Source of the DNA: Bacterioplanoides sp965200585
GTDB lineage: Bacteria; Pseudomonadota; Gammaproteobacteria; Pseudomonadales; Oceanobacteraceae
Strand: one strand, 5' to 3'
Assembly: GCF_965200585.1 (NCBI RefSeq)
Contig: NZ_OZ241361.1
DNA: 64,000 nucleotides
Shown here: positions 9,388 through 17,091 of the stretch, in pieces
Position numbering within the stretch: position 1 is the first letter of the stretch
How the letters are laid out: every line of letters begins with the position of its first letter
Translations under genes and position numbers: made by a program
The notes under the pieces: model-generated
The model's database searches: none
Seen by the model: only the letters and a program-made list of their open reading frames with translations
What the model was told of the DNA's origin: nothing

Positions 9388-9999
9388 CTATTCAATAAAG
9401 TAAAAGCCAGATTCCGGCAAGGCTGCCTGACCCTGAACCCGCTGGCGCTGAGAAGCGGCAAAATGATTTGGATTATTGCCACCCAAAGGCACACGGCAAT
9501 CAACATTAAAGCGCTGGTTATCCGTGGTTTGTAAACAGTTACGGAAGCCCTGATCAATAATCATCTCAAGAACCGTTTCGACACTGCCATCGGGCAGCAC
9601 ATCGGTGGAAACAACGCGGGCACCGTGCATATAGGTTTCGACATAGGTGCGGAAGCGGTCGTTCTGAACCACCATATCGCGCACTGTAGTGCTGCCCTGA
9701 ATGGAGGTTCCGTAAACCCGTTCAGCCATAGAACGGTAAGCGTCCATCTTCGCTGCTCTCATTGCCATCAGACGTTTTTGCACCGGATTCTTTTTGGTGT
9801 CAGAAGCCATCGCGCCATAACCCACCACCCGCAGTACCATCGGAGCAATCGGATCAATTTCCTGCTCAACTGGCTGAAAAAAAGCTTCCGGTTCTTCAAA
9901 GCTTTCTTCTTTAATCAATGCACTCGAACAGGCCTGTAACCCCAGTATTGAAGTCAGAGCCAGACTGACGGCAAAGCCCTTACGCATTGAATGTTTCAT
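9388..9999 (-). CDS. flgP: FlgP-like outer-membrane lipoprotein (LPP20 family)
   Basis: FlgP is a lipoprotein of the LPP20 family needed for the outer-membrane rings of polar flagella in Vibrio and Campylobacter. Seen: a signal sequence ending in the lipobox LGLQACSS near residue 24, then VLRVVGYGAMASD and KRLMAMRAAKMDAYRSMAER, which is the typical LPP20 core with its conserved RAAKxDAYR helix. The 203-residue length fits. The ATG at 9999 has GGAGAA five bases upstream. A sigma-28 promoter lies 58 bases further up. flgT follows on the same strand, which supports the flagellar assignment. Confidence 0.82.
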   Translation of the reverse strand: MKHSMRKGFAVSLALTSILGLQACSSALIKEESFEEPEAFFQPVEQEIDPIAPMVLRVVGYGAMASDTKKNPVQKRLMAMRAAKMDAYRSMAERVYGTSIQGSTTVRDMVVQNDRFRTYVETYMHGARVVSTDVLPDGSVETVLEMIIDQGFRNCLQTTDNQRFNVDCRVPLGGNNPNHFAASQRQRVQGQAALPESGFYFIE

Positions 10000-10056
10000 A
10001 CCAATTCTCCTAAAACCTGATCTGCTTGTCGTTGCCTGAAACAGCGCTTAGTGGGG

Positions 10057-10083
10057 TTATCGGCATCCGCCAGCAGATATTTA
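10057..10083 (-). promoter_or_regulatory. sigma-28 (FliA) promoter for flgP-flgT
   Basis: On the minus strand the sequence reads TAAA, 15 bases, then GCCGATAA. This is a full match to the enterobacterial FliA consensus TAAA-N15-GCCGATAA. Transcription would start about 50 bases before the flgP start codon. It makes flgP and flgT late-class flagellar genes in this organism. Confidence 0.82.
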
Positions 10084-10152
10084 ACAAATAAATTTACCCC
10101 CTGCTTGTACCCCCGAATGGTGAGGAACAGATAAGCAGAGGGGTACATAAGT

Positions 10153-11058
10153 CTAGTTGAGAATTTTGCGGAAGAAGATTCTTTTCAGGCAGCGATCCAG
10201 CGGCCGGTGCCACTGGTACAGAGCCAGCCCCGCTAATAACAAGGCGGCACCTTTGAGCGCCACCCGCTCAAAACTTTCGTCATTAAGCAGATTCCCCCAG
10301 GTCAAAGCCAGAACCGGAGCAATCAGGGTAATTAAAGTGACACGTGCAGCTGACAGGTATTTAAGAATATAAAAGTACAGCATAAACCCAATAATGGAGC
10401 CAAACAGCACCAGATATCCTAAGCCAAGCTGGCTTTTTAATGACCAGTTTTCAGGAATGCTGATACCAAAAAACGGCAACGTCAGCAGATACAACAGCGA
10501 CGAAAACCCTAACGTGCCACTGGTTTGTACCATCGGATGTAATCCGGCATTAGCTTTTTTCACCCACACCGCACTCCAGGCAAAAAAGAACACCGACAAT
10601 AAAGTACCAGCAATCCCACGCCAGGCATCGGCATCAACCGCCGTGCGGGCACTGACGACGAGTGTCAGTCCAGACAGGGCAATCAACAGAGCCAGCAGTC
10701 GCGCCGGGGTCAGTTCACGTTCTTTTAACCAGACATAAGCAATCGCCCCGGATAACATCGGCGATAAACCATACATCACCGAAATTAATCCAGAAGGAAT
10801 ATATAAAGAACCCCAGTACACCGACATCATGGCGCCATAAACACCCACCGAGCCTGCCAGATAGCTGGTTAATGCGCCTTTAGTAAATACCAGGCGCTGA
10901 CGCAGCAACCACAAAACCGGTACAGACAATAACGCCGCGAACCACATGCGCAGTACCAGTGCGGTATAGAAGTCCAGCCCTTGCTGACTGAACTGAATCG
11001 CCAGCGGTGTGCTCGACCAGATAAGAATGACCGTTAAATAGGCAAGTATAATAACCAT
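10153..11058 (-). CDS. EamA family (DMT superfamily) transporter
   Basis: This is a ten-helix inner-membrane transporter of the drug/metabolite superfamily (301 residues, two EamA repeats). Seen: the family opening LAYLTVILIWSSTPLAIQFS, the mid-protein GLISVMYGLSPMLSGAIAYVWLKE, and the second repeat ending IKYLS-like LKYLSAARVTLITLIAPVLA. The C-terminus is basic and cytoplasmic. The family exports or imports amino acids, purines, sugars and drugs; the substrate cannot be told here. GGAGG sits eight bases before the ATG. An apparent leader peptide and intrinsic terminator lie just upstream (11105-11250), so expression may be controlled by attenuation. Confidence 0.88.
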   Translation of the reverse strand: MVIILAYLTVILIWSSTPLAIQFSQQGLDFYTALVLRMWFAALLSVPVLWLLRQRLVFTKGALTSYLAGSVGVYGAMMSVYWGSLYIPSGLISVMYGLSPMLSGAIAYVWLKERELTPARLLALLIALSGLTLVVSARTAVDADAWRGIAGTLLSVFFFAWSAVWVKKANAGLHPMVQTSGTLGFSSLLYLLTLPFFGISIPENWSLKSQLGLGYLVLFGSIIGFMLYFYILKYLSAARVTLITLIAPVLALTWGNLLNDESFERVALKGAALLLAGLALYQWHRPLDRCLKRIFFRKILN

Positions 11059-11104
11059 GCCAAATCCTCCTGTTAGATAAGTTGGAGGGTCTGCGGCCAG
11101 GCAA

Positions 11105-11128
11105 TAAAAAAGGCCGCTGATGCGACCC
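11105..11128 (-). terminator. intrinsic terminator between leader ORF and EamA gene
   Basis: On the minus strand GGGTCGC, loop ATCA and GCGGCCT form a seven-pair stem (two G-U pairs) followed by a run of T. It lies between the leader ORF stop and the transporter start, so it would stop leader transcripts before the transporter. Its 5' arm GGGTCGCA can pair instead with TGCGATCC at 11158-11165, inside the leader ORF. Confidence 0.7.
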
Positions 11129-11148
11129 TTTGAATGACCAGTTAGTTG

Positions 11149-11250
11149 TCAATAATCGGATCGCAATTTCACCCAGGCACACCAGATTGCACGCATGGCC
11201 AGTCGGACAGCGCGTAGCTTTACGAAACGAATCATCGTCTGTGTCAGCAT
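11149..11250 (-). CDS. possible leader peptide (33 codons) of the EamA gene
   Basis: A 33-codon ORF starts at 11250 with AGGAAA nine to ten bases upstream and ends at 11149. It is strongly basic, and its second half reads RAIWCAWVKLRSDY, with Trp codons at positions 23 and 26 and Cys at 24. Codons 29-31 contain TGCGATCC, which can pair with the 5' arm of the downstream terminator. A ribosome paused at the Trp codons would leave that segment free. No homology is known to me. It could also be an independent small basic protein with its own terminator. Confidence 0.5.
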   Translation of the reverse strand: MLTQTMIRFVKLRAVRLAMRAIWCAWVKLRSDY

Positions 11251-11442
11251 GGTGGTTATTTCCTGAATATCAGTGATTACAATGTTGCCGACTGGCATTT
11301 AAGGTACGCCAGTCAGTTGGTGTCGATCATGACAACTAAGCCAGCATAAAGTTCAGACTTTATTCATGCAAGATTTGATTTTATGGCTAAGGTTAAATTT
11401 ACAAGAACAATCGTTTCGCCTTAATGCTCAGGAATTTTGATC
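11251..11442. other. divergent promoter region between EamA leader and traF-like gene
   Basis: This stretch holds the control signals for two divergent units. An inverted repeat GACTGGC, 11 bases, GCCAGTC lies at 11290-11314 and could be an operator. No convincing -35/-10 pair could be settled on either strand. AGGA nine bases before 11443 sets the start of the plus-strand gene. Confidence 0.4.
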
Positions 11443-13095
11443 ATGATTAAACGCTCCCTGCTCGCTGCCTCCGTGGCTGCAATCAGTGCTCAATCGGCTC
11501 TAGCGGCTCCGTTTTTACCAATCGACGCCCGAGGCCTGGCTATGGGGAACACCGGTGTTGCCAGTGCACAACGTGCCCATGCCCCGGCTTACAACCCGTC
11601 TTTATTATCTCAGGCCCACGAAGATGATGATTTTGCGCTGATTTTCCCACAACTGGGGGTCAGCGTGCGGGATGAAGAAGATACTGTATCTACCGCTGAA
11701 GATATTGCCGATGACTTACTGCCAGCACTGGAAGATCTGATTGAAGATGGTGTTGATGGCGGCCCAAGCTTTGAGCTTCGTGTCGAAGCGCTGGAACAGG
11801 CTATTAATAATTTTGATGTTGCGATCCAGAACATCAATAACAACAGTATTACCCCCAGCACACGCCTATCGAATCTTGAAACCCGTAATACCGAATTAAA
11901 AGATGCTCTGGAAGATGTTCGCGATAGTCTGAGCGATGTGGATAATGTGGCGGATAACTTAACAGAGTCGTTAGAAAGTATTTCCGGTGATCCACTCAGT
12001 GGCCGGCTAGGTGTTGGTACCGCGCTGGCAATTCCCAGTAAAAAGTTTGCCGCCGCATTAAGCGTCAGCGGTACCGCTACCTTCTCCGGGCGAGCCATTT
12101 TTTCAGACCGCGACCTGGATCTATTAGGTTCTTATGTACCGGGAGCACAAGCCTATATTGATGAAGCACGGGCGGTAACCAATACCTTTGATGCCGCGCT
12201 GACTGCAGCCAACGCCGAAACTAATGATGCTGATAAAGTTCAGACATTAGCTAATGAGTTACAAACCAACAATATTGAAGATCAGATCGACGATGCCAGT
12301 AACTTCGGTTTTACCGCTGGCAATGGTACTGAGATCTTTAGTGGTGGTGAATTAACCGATGAAGCCAGTGATCCGAATCTGGACTCCCGGGTTGAAGTGG
12401 TTGCGGTTGCCGTTGTTGAAGCCGCACTGTCCTTCTCCCGCGAGTTCACCATTGCCGGGGAGCAGGTCGCTATTGGTATTACGCCGAAAATCCAGAAAAT
12501 CTCGACCTTCCACTATGTCACCGAAGTGGATAACGATGATGATATCGAAAGTGAAGATATTGAAGATTCACAAGAAGATTACAGCCACTTCAACCTGGAT
12601 ATTGGCGCCTCTTATCGCTTTGGTGATGCCAACCAGTGGACTGTTGGTCTGGTGGCCAAAAACCTGAACGGCGGCGAGTTTGATTATCAGGATGCGGTGG
12701 TTGAAGTCGATGCAGAAGATCGTGCATTACCAAACTTTCAGGAAAGAACCATCCGCGGTGGCAAAGTCTCACTGGATCCACAATTCCGCGCCGGTCTGGC
12801 TTATCAAACCGAATGGGTTGCTCTGGCACTGGACGTAGACCTGATGGAAAACGATCCGGTTGCGTTTGAAAACCCAACTCAGTATGCCGCGTTAGGGGCT
12901 GAGCTGAATTTATGGGATACCGTGCAGTTCCGTACCGGCTACCGCACCAACATGAGCGCTTCGGATGCTGATGTGGTATCGGTTGGTTTTGGTTTCTCGC
13001 CATTTGGTGTTCATCTGGATATTGCCGCACTGGCAAATCCAAACGACGTAGAGAAAGAAGCTGGTGTAGCGATGGAGCTGGGCTTCTATTTCTGA
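11443..13095 (+). CDS. TraF-like outer-membrane beta-barrel protein
   Basis: This 550-residue protein matches the family annotated as conjugal transfer protein TraF (PF13729), which is usually not linked to conjugation and resembles FadL/OmpP1 barrels. Seen: a signal peptide (IKRSLLAASVAAISAQSALA), the signature DARGLAMGNTGVASAQRAHAPAYNPSLL just after it, a strongly acidic coiled-coil-prone insert at about residues 70-190, and alternating beta-strand patterns ending in MELGFYF, a typical terminal Phe. The ATG at 11443 is preferred over TTG at 11437 because of AGGA spacing. It stands alone and is closed by a strong terminator. Confidence 0.78.
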   Translation: MIKRSLLAASVAAISAQSALAAPFLPIDARGLAMGNTGVASAQRAHAPAYNPSLLSQAHEDDDFALIFPQLGVSVRDEEDTVSTAEDIADDLLPALEDLIEDGVDGGPSFELRVEALEQAINNFDVAIQNINNNSITPSTRLSNLETRNTELKDALEDVRDSLSDVDNVADNLTESLESISGDPLSGRLGVGTALAIPSKKFAAALSVSGTATFSGRAIFSDRDLDLLGSYVPGAQAYIDEARAVTNTFDAALTAANAETNDADKVQTLANELQTNNIEDQIDDASNFGFTAGNGTEIFSGGELTDEASDPNLDSRVEVVAVAVVEAALSFSREFTIAGEQVAIGITPKIQKISTFHYVTEVDNDDDIESEDIEDSQEDYSHFNLDIGASYRFGDANQWTVGLVAKNLNGGEFDYQDAVVEVDAEDRALPNFQERTIRGGKVSLDPQFRAGLAYQTEWVALALDVDLMENDPVAFENPTQYAALGAELNLWDTVQFRTGYRTNMSASDADVVSVGFGFSPFGVHLDIAALANPNDVEKEAGVAMELGFYF

Positions 13096-13143
13096 TACCT
13101 GCTACTACTTCTGCAACTTATACAATACCTGCTTAACAGCAAA

Positions 13144-13207
13144 GCGCGTTACACTAACGCGCTGAACTGCGATAGCCCTGAACTGACTGCAGTTCGGGGC
13201 TTTTTTA
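13144..13207 (+). terminator. double hairpin and intrinsic terminator after traF-like gene
   Basis: Two stems follow each other. GCGCGTT, loop ACACT, AACGCGC lies at 13144-13162. AGCCCTGAACTG, loop ACTG, CAGTTCGGGGCT (one G-T pair) follows at 13174-13201 and is trailed by a T run. The second is a clear rho-independent terminator; the first may be an extra stabilising stem. Confidence 0.85.
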
Positions 13208-13225
13208 TTTGGACTCTGACATTTT

Positions 13226-14464
13226 ATGAACACTTATCTGGTTGGTGGCGCGGTACGCGATGCATTATTAAATATCCCGGTCAAAGACAAAGACTGGGTG
13301 GTTGTTGGTGCTACGCCAGAAGAATTGCTGCAACAGGGTTATCAACAGGTTGGTGCCGACTTTCCGGTATTTCTGCATCCACACACCCACGAAGAATATG
13401 CACTGGCTCGTACCGAGCGTAAATCCGGTCAGGGTTATCAGGGTTTTGATTGTCGCTTCAGCCCGGACATTACACTGGAAGAAGATTTATTACGCCGTGA
13501 CTTAACCATTAATGCCATGGCTCAGGACGAACACGGCAACATCATCGATCCATACCATGGTCAGCAGGATTTAAACAATCGGGTGTTACGGCATGTCTCT
13601 CCGGCTTTTAGCGAAGATCCGTTACGGGTATTACGCGTTGCCCGCTTTGCAGCACGGTTTGCCACCATCAATGATCGGCCCGGTTTTACCATTGCCGAAG
13701 AAACCATGGCGCTGATGCAAAATATGGTTAACGATGGCGAGCTGGATCACCTGGTGGCCGAACGGGTATGGCAGGAAACACAACGGGCATTAACCGAGAG
13801 CAATCCACACATTTATTTTCAGGTATTGCGTGATTGTGGCGCTCTGAAAATCTGGTTTAAAGAAATTGATGATTTATTTGGTATTCCACAACCCGAGCAA
13901 TACCACCCGGAAATTGATTGTGGTATCCACGCATTAATGTCGTTACAAGCTTGCGTACCATTATCCACAAATATTGCGACTCGTTGGGCGGCACTCACCC
14001 ACGATCTGGGCAAAGCGCTGTCTGATAAAGCCAACCTGCCCCGCCACTTTGGCCATGAAACCAAAGGGTTAAAACCCATTAAAGCATTATGCAAAAAGCT
14101 GAAAGCTCCAAAAGACGCACAAGAGCTGGCATTAATTTGCAGTGAATTCCATACCCACGTACATCGTGCGTTGGAATTAAAACCCGAAACCCTGTTAAAA
14201 GTGTTTGATCGGGTGGACGCCTGGCGAAAACCAGAACGGTTTGAGCAATTTTTGCTGGTGAGTATTGCCGATTCCCGTGGCCGGACTGGTTTCGAAAACT
14301 GTGACTATCCACAAACGGATTATATGCGCGAAGCCTTACAAGTCGCATTATCCGTTACCGCTAAAGATATGATGGCTCAGGGATTGGCCGGGCCAGAAAT
14401 CCGCGAAGGACTACAAAAAGCGCGAGCGGAACAATTAAAGGCGTGGAAGATTTCTCAAGCTTAA
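13226..14464 (+). CDS. cca: multifunctional CCA-adding tRNA nucleotidyltransferase
   Basis: The enzyme adds or repairs the 3' CCA end of tRNA. Seen: the nucleotidyltransferase opening YLVGGAVRDALL and DKDWVVVGATPEELLQQG, the RRDLTINAMAQDE motif near residue 91, then an HD phosphohydrolase domain with WAALTHDLGKALS near residue 250, which gives the gammaproteobacterial form its phosphatase and phosphodiesterase activity. At 412 residues it matches the long HD-containing class. It reads toward folK; two structured repeats fill the gap between the two stops. All tRNAs lacking an encoded CCA would need it; the tRNA in this window does encode CCA. Confidence 0.96.
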   Translation: MNTYLVGGAVRDALLNIPVKDKDWVVVGATPEELLQQGYQQVGADFPVFLHPHTHEEYALARTERKSGQGYQGFDCRFSPDITLEEDLLRRDLTINAMAQDEHGNIIDPYHGQQDLNNRVLRHVSPAFSEDPLRVLRVARFAARFATINDRPGFTIAEETMALMQNMVNDGELDHLVAERVWQETQRALTESNPHIYFQVLRDCGALKIWFKEIDDLFGIPQPEQYHPEIDCGIHALMSLQACVPLSTNIATRWAALTHDLGKALSDKANLPRHFGHETKGLKPIKALCKKLKAPKDAQELALICSEFHTHVHRALELKPETLLKVFDRVDAWRKPERFEQFLLVSIADSRGRTGFENCDYPQTDYMREALQVALSVTAKDMMAQGLAGPEIREGLQKARAEQLKAWKISQA

Positions 14465-14573
14465 AAATTGCATCGGATATGTTTTCAATAGCAGCAACAG
14501 GATGTTGCGGTAGGATCTAGGGCCAGGGATGGCCCACAGATCCGGCGGCTGAAAATATATCTGATGTAATTTT
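14464..14573. repeat. structured intergenic repeat, copy 1
   Basis: Outer arms at 14464-14487 and 14550-14573 pair over 24 positions, with three G-U pairs and no mismatch as RNA. Inside are two hairpins. GCAACA-GGA-TGTTGC is at 14494-14508. A second hairpin of GGATCT and AGATCC encloses GGGCCA-GGGA-TGGCCC, at about 14513-14543. It starts at the last base of the cca stop codon. Its layout matches the next element read on the opposite strand. Confidence 0.75.
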
Positions 14574-14588
14574 ATGGTTCTTATAAAA

Positions 14589-14699
14589 AGCGATAAGTGT
14601 GTATTATTTTTTGTCGCCGCGCAGAAGCCACGTCCCTGTGATCGCTGCGCTAGCGTGACATCCTGTCACTGCTTAAAAAAACAATACACACTTATCGCT
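14589..14699. repeat. structured intergenic repeat, copy 2 (opposite orientation)
   Basis: Outer arms at 14589-14612 and 14676-14699 are 24-base inverted repeats with one mismatch. Read on the minus strand, the interior has GTGACA-GGA-TGTCAC, a GCTA linker, then a stem of GCGCAG and CTGCGC whose tip contains CAC-AGGGAC-GTG. The loops GGA and AGGGA and the linker agree with copy 1, while the stems differ by compensating changes. The element ends directly at the folK stop codon and may act as the terminator of both convergent genes. Confidence 0.75.
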
Positions 14700-14700
14700 A

Positions 14701-15195
14701 TTACTTTTCTACTAAAGCCAAAGACTGATCCTGAATATTTCCCTTAAATTCACTCAGCGACTGCTGGTGTTTAGGGCAAATTAAATCCGGGGCAATATCC
14801 AGCAAGGGCGTTAATACAAATGCGTATTTCCAGATATCCTCGCGTGGCAAGATAAAGCGGCTGCTGTCGGTTGCAAATTCCCCTACCACATCACCAAATA
14901 ATAAAATATCAATATCCAGATGGCGGGAGGAGTATTTCATCGCATCCGGAGCACGGCCAAAATCCATCTCGATTTGTTTCAGTTGTTGCGACAGCCTTTC
15001 AGGTGAAAGTGCATCGTCGACCTGAATTTCTAACACCAGATTAATAAATTCCGGGCCATCAAACCCCAATGCCGGAGAGCGATACCAGGGCGACTCGTTA
15101 ATTAGCGTCAACTCACTCGCCAAGCGTTGAATACCGGCCGCCAGGTTTTCTTCGGCATTCAGATTCGAACCCAGCCCTAAAAATACTCGTTTCAT
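14701..15195 (-). CDS. folK: 2-amino-4-hydroxy-6-hydroxymethyldihydropteridine pyrophosphokinase
   Basis: FolK (HPPK) transfers pyrophosphate from ATP to 6-hydroxymethyl-dihydropterin in folate synthesis. Seen: VFLGLGSNLNAEENL at the N-terminus, ESPWYRSPALGFDGPEFINLVLEI near residue 35, and the metal- and ATP-binding block RHLDIDILLFGD near residue 91. The 164-residue length is standard. Its ATG shares one base with the folB stop (TAATG), so translation is coupled. It is the last gene of a tsaD-folB-folK run and ends at a structured repeat. Confidence 0.95.
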   Translation of the reverse strand: MKRVFLGLGSNLNAEENLAAGIQRLASELTLINESPWYRSPALGFDGPEFINLVLEIQVDDALSPERLSQQLKQIEMDFGRAPDAMKYSSRHLDIDILLFGDVVGEFATDSSRFILPREDIWKYAFVLTPLLDIAPDLICPKHQQSLSEFKGNIQDQSLALVEK

Positions 15196-15575
15196 TAACG
15201 AGTGCCCGGCTGCGTAGGCAGTTCACCACGTTCAATATACAAACCAACCACGCGTGCCTGTGGCACCACCGCCGGTTTCTCAACCCGCAGGCCAATCCAC
15301 GGCATACCAAACTCTTTACGTAAGGCATCCGCCAGGCGATCAATTAACGATTCCAGCAGCTGAAAATGTTGCTCCCGGACAAACTGCTCAACAAATTCCG
15401 ACACTGCCTGATAATTCAACGCATGCATCAAGTCATCCGTTGCCGCAGCGACACGAATATCCCAGGCCATTTCAAGGTCAAAAACCAGCGGTTGGCGCAC
15501 CTGCTTTTCCCAATCGTACACACCAATCACTGCGTCTACTTTCAGGCCGTGAATAAATACTTTATCCATTGTCAT
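15195..15575 (-). CDS. folB: dihydroneopterin aldolase
   Basis: FolB cleaves dihydroneopterin to 6-hydroxymethyl-dihydropterin and glycolaldehyde, the step before FolK. Seen: DKVFIHGLKVDAVIGVYDWEKQVRQPLVFDLEM, with the conserved GVYDWE and the Tyr and Glu of the active site, and ALRKEFGMPWIGLRVEKP, near the catalytic lysine. At 126 residues it is near the usual size. The start could be the ATG at 15575 or at 15569, two codons later. The tsaD stop is 24 bases upstream and folK overlaps downstream. Confidence 0.94.
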   Translation of the reverse strand: MTMDKVFIHGLKVDAVIGVYDWEKQVRQPLVFDLEMAWDIRVAAATDDLMHALNYQAVSEFVEQFVREQHFQLLESLIDRLADALRKEFGMPWIGLRVEKPAVVPQARVVGLYIERGELPTQPGTR

Positions 15576-15599
15576 TCTTATCTCTGAACAAGACTCTCG

Positions 15600-16643
15600 T
15601 TAACCGCGCGCGGTGTACTGAACCGGCTCCAACTCCGTCATCGGCCAGCGTGGTACCGCTGAAACGGCTAAATCAGCCTGTTCACCGGCTAACAAACGCT
15701 GGGTTCCGGCATAAGCAATCATGGCACCATTATCGGTACACAGCTCTGGACGGGGGTAATACACCGCGCCACCGAGTTTTTCCGCCGTTTGCTGCAATTT
15801 AGCGCGCAGGCTTTTGTTGGCACCCACGCCACCGGCAATAATTAAACGGTTTATACCGGTTTGCTCCATGGCACGCTTGCATTTAATCGACAAGGTATCG
15901 ACCACCGCCGACTGAAAACCAGCGGCAATATCGGCTTTATCCTGATCCGCTAACACACCGTCTTCAGCGTGCGCCAGAATCGTGGTACGGGTAAAGGTCT
16001 TTAAACCACTAAAACTGAAATCCAGCCCGGGGCGATCTGTCATTGGCCGTGGAAATTTAAAGCGAGTGGCATCACCACTGTCGGCCAGCATACTCAGTTG
16101 TGGCCCACCCGGATAAGGCAGGTTCATCATCTTCGCCGCTTTATCAAACGCTTCACCAGCGGCATCGTCCAGTGATTCCCCTAATAAGGTGTATTCACCA
16201 ATGCCATCTACCTGTACCAGCTGGGTATGACCACCCGACACTAATAACGCAATAAACGGAAACGGCGGCGGATTATCTTCCAGCATCGGAGCCAGCAAAT
16301 GGCCTTCCATATGATGAACGCCAACCGCCGGGACATCGAGCGCCCAGGCCAGCGAACGGCCTAAACAGGCACCGACTAATAAAGCACCGACTAAACCCGG
16401 CCCACGGGTATAAGCAATACCATCAAGATCGCTCAGGGTCAGGTTTGCTTCTGCCATGACTTCACGGATCAAAGGCAGAGACTTACGAATATGGTCGCGT
16501 GACGCCAACTCAGGCACCACACCACCGTATTCAGCATGAACAGCAATCTGGGAATAAACCCGGTGAGCCAGCAAACCTCGCTCGCTGTCGTATAAAGCAA
16601 TACCGGTTTCATCGCAGGAGGATTCAAGCCCCAGAACGCGCAT
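15600..16643 (-). CDS. tsaD: tRNA N6-threonylcarbamoyladenosine transferase TsaD
   Basis: TsaD is the catalytic subunit that, with TsaB and TsaE, transfers the threonylcarbamoyl group to A37 of tRNAs reading ANN codons. Seen: MRVLGLESSCDETGIALYD at the start, the metal-binding HMEGH at residues 111-115, SGGHTQLV near 139, and AGGVGANKSLR near the nucleotide site. The reading frame is open further upstream, but the ATG at 16643 has AGAGG eight bases before it and gives the standard 347-residue protein. It is divergent from rpsU, as in Escherichia coli, and leads into folB-folK. Confidence 0.96.
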   Translation of the reverse strand: MRVLGLESSCDETGIALYDSERGLLAHRVYSQIAVHAEYGGVVPELASRDHIRKSLPLIREVMAEANLTLSDLDGIAYTRGPGLVGALLVGACLGRSLAWALDVPAVGVHHMEGHLLAPMLEDNPPPFPFIALLVSGGHTQLVQVDGIGEYTLLGESLDDAAGEAFDKAAKMMNLPYPGGPQLSMLADSGDATRFKFPRPMTDRPGLDFSFSGLKTFTRTTILAHAEDGVLADQDKADIAAGFQSAVVDTLSIKCKRAMEQTGINRLIIAGGVGANKSLRAKLQQTAEKLGGAVYYPRPELCTDNGAMIAYAGTQRLLAGEQADLAVSAVPRWPMTELEPVQYTARG

Positions 16644-16734
16644 AAACAACCTCTGATACACTGTATCTTGTCTAGTTAAAGTCGGAAGGTGCGCAATAAT
16701 ACTGCCGCAAAGTACTAAAATCCATGCAGAGGTT

Positions 16735-16763
16735 TTGCATTCCTCGATCAAAGGCATTAGAAT
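16735..16763 (+). promoter_or_regulatory. sigma-70 promoter of the rpsU-dnaG-rpoD operon
   Basis: TTGCAT at 16735-16740 and TAGAAT at 16758-16763 are separated by 17 bases, an excellent housekeeping promoter. The expected start is near 16770, giving a leader of about 67 bases. The leader contains GGGGG at 16779-16783 and CCCCC at 16795-16799, which may form a small hairpin. Confidence 0.75.
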
Positions 16764-16836
16764 GCCCGCCCTCTAACTGGGGGTCTGTGGTTTTCCCCCG
16801 CTAAAACAGAATTTATTAATACACGTAGGTGATTGG

Positions 16837-17052
16837 ATGCCAGCTGTAAAAGTTAAAGAAAACGAGCCGTTCGACGTTGCTCTGCGTCGTTTCAAGCGTT
16901 CTTGTGAAAAGGCAGGTGTACTGTCTGAAGTACGTCGTCGCGAGCACTATGAGAAGCCAACCTGGGTTCGTAAGCGTAAAGCCGCTGCGGCTGTTAAGCG
17001 CCACCTGAAAAAGGTACAGCGCGAACAGCGTAAGATGACTCGCCTGTACTAA
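16837..17052 (+). CDS. rpsU: 30S ribosomal protein S21
   Basis: S21 is a small basic protein of the 30S platform near the anti-Shine-Dalgarno end of 16S rRNA. The 71-residue product begins PAVKVKENEPFDVALRRFKR and ends KKVQREQRKMTRLY, both nearly invariant in gammaproteobacteria. GTAGGTG precedes the ATG. It is the first gene of the macromolecular-synthesis operon with dnaG and rpoD; here yqeY is inserted between rpsU and dnaG, as in many pseudomonads and marine relatives. Confidence 0.98.
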   Translation: MPAVKVKENEPFDVALRRFKRSCEKAGVLSEVRRREHYEKPTWVRKRKAAAAVKRHLKKVQREQRKMTRLY

Positions 17053-17091
17053 TCAGCGACCCATCTTAAGCAATAGCACTCAGAGGTATTT

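Noticed and set aside
11610..12098. Minus-strand ORF of 162 codons
   Set aside because: It lies opposite the acidic region of the TraF-like gene and is almost all Ser, Leu and Arg, as expected for the complement of Asp/Glu-rich coding sequence.
11443..13095. A conjugation system, from the TraF family name
   Set aside because: No other transfer genes, relaxase or origin are nearby, and the sequence looks like an outer-membrane barrel of the FadL type.
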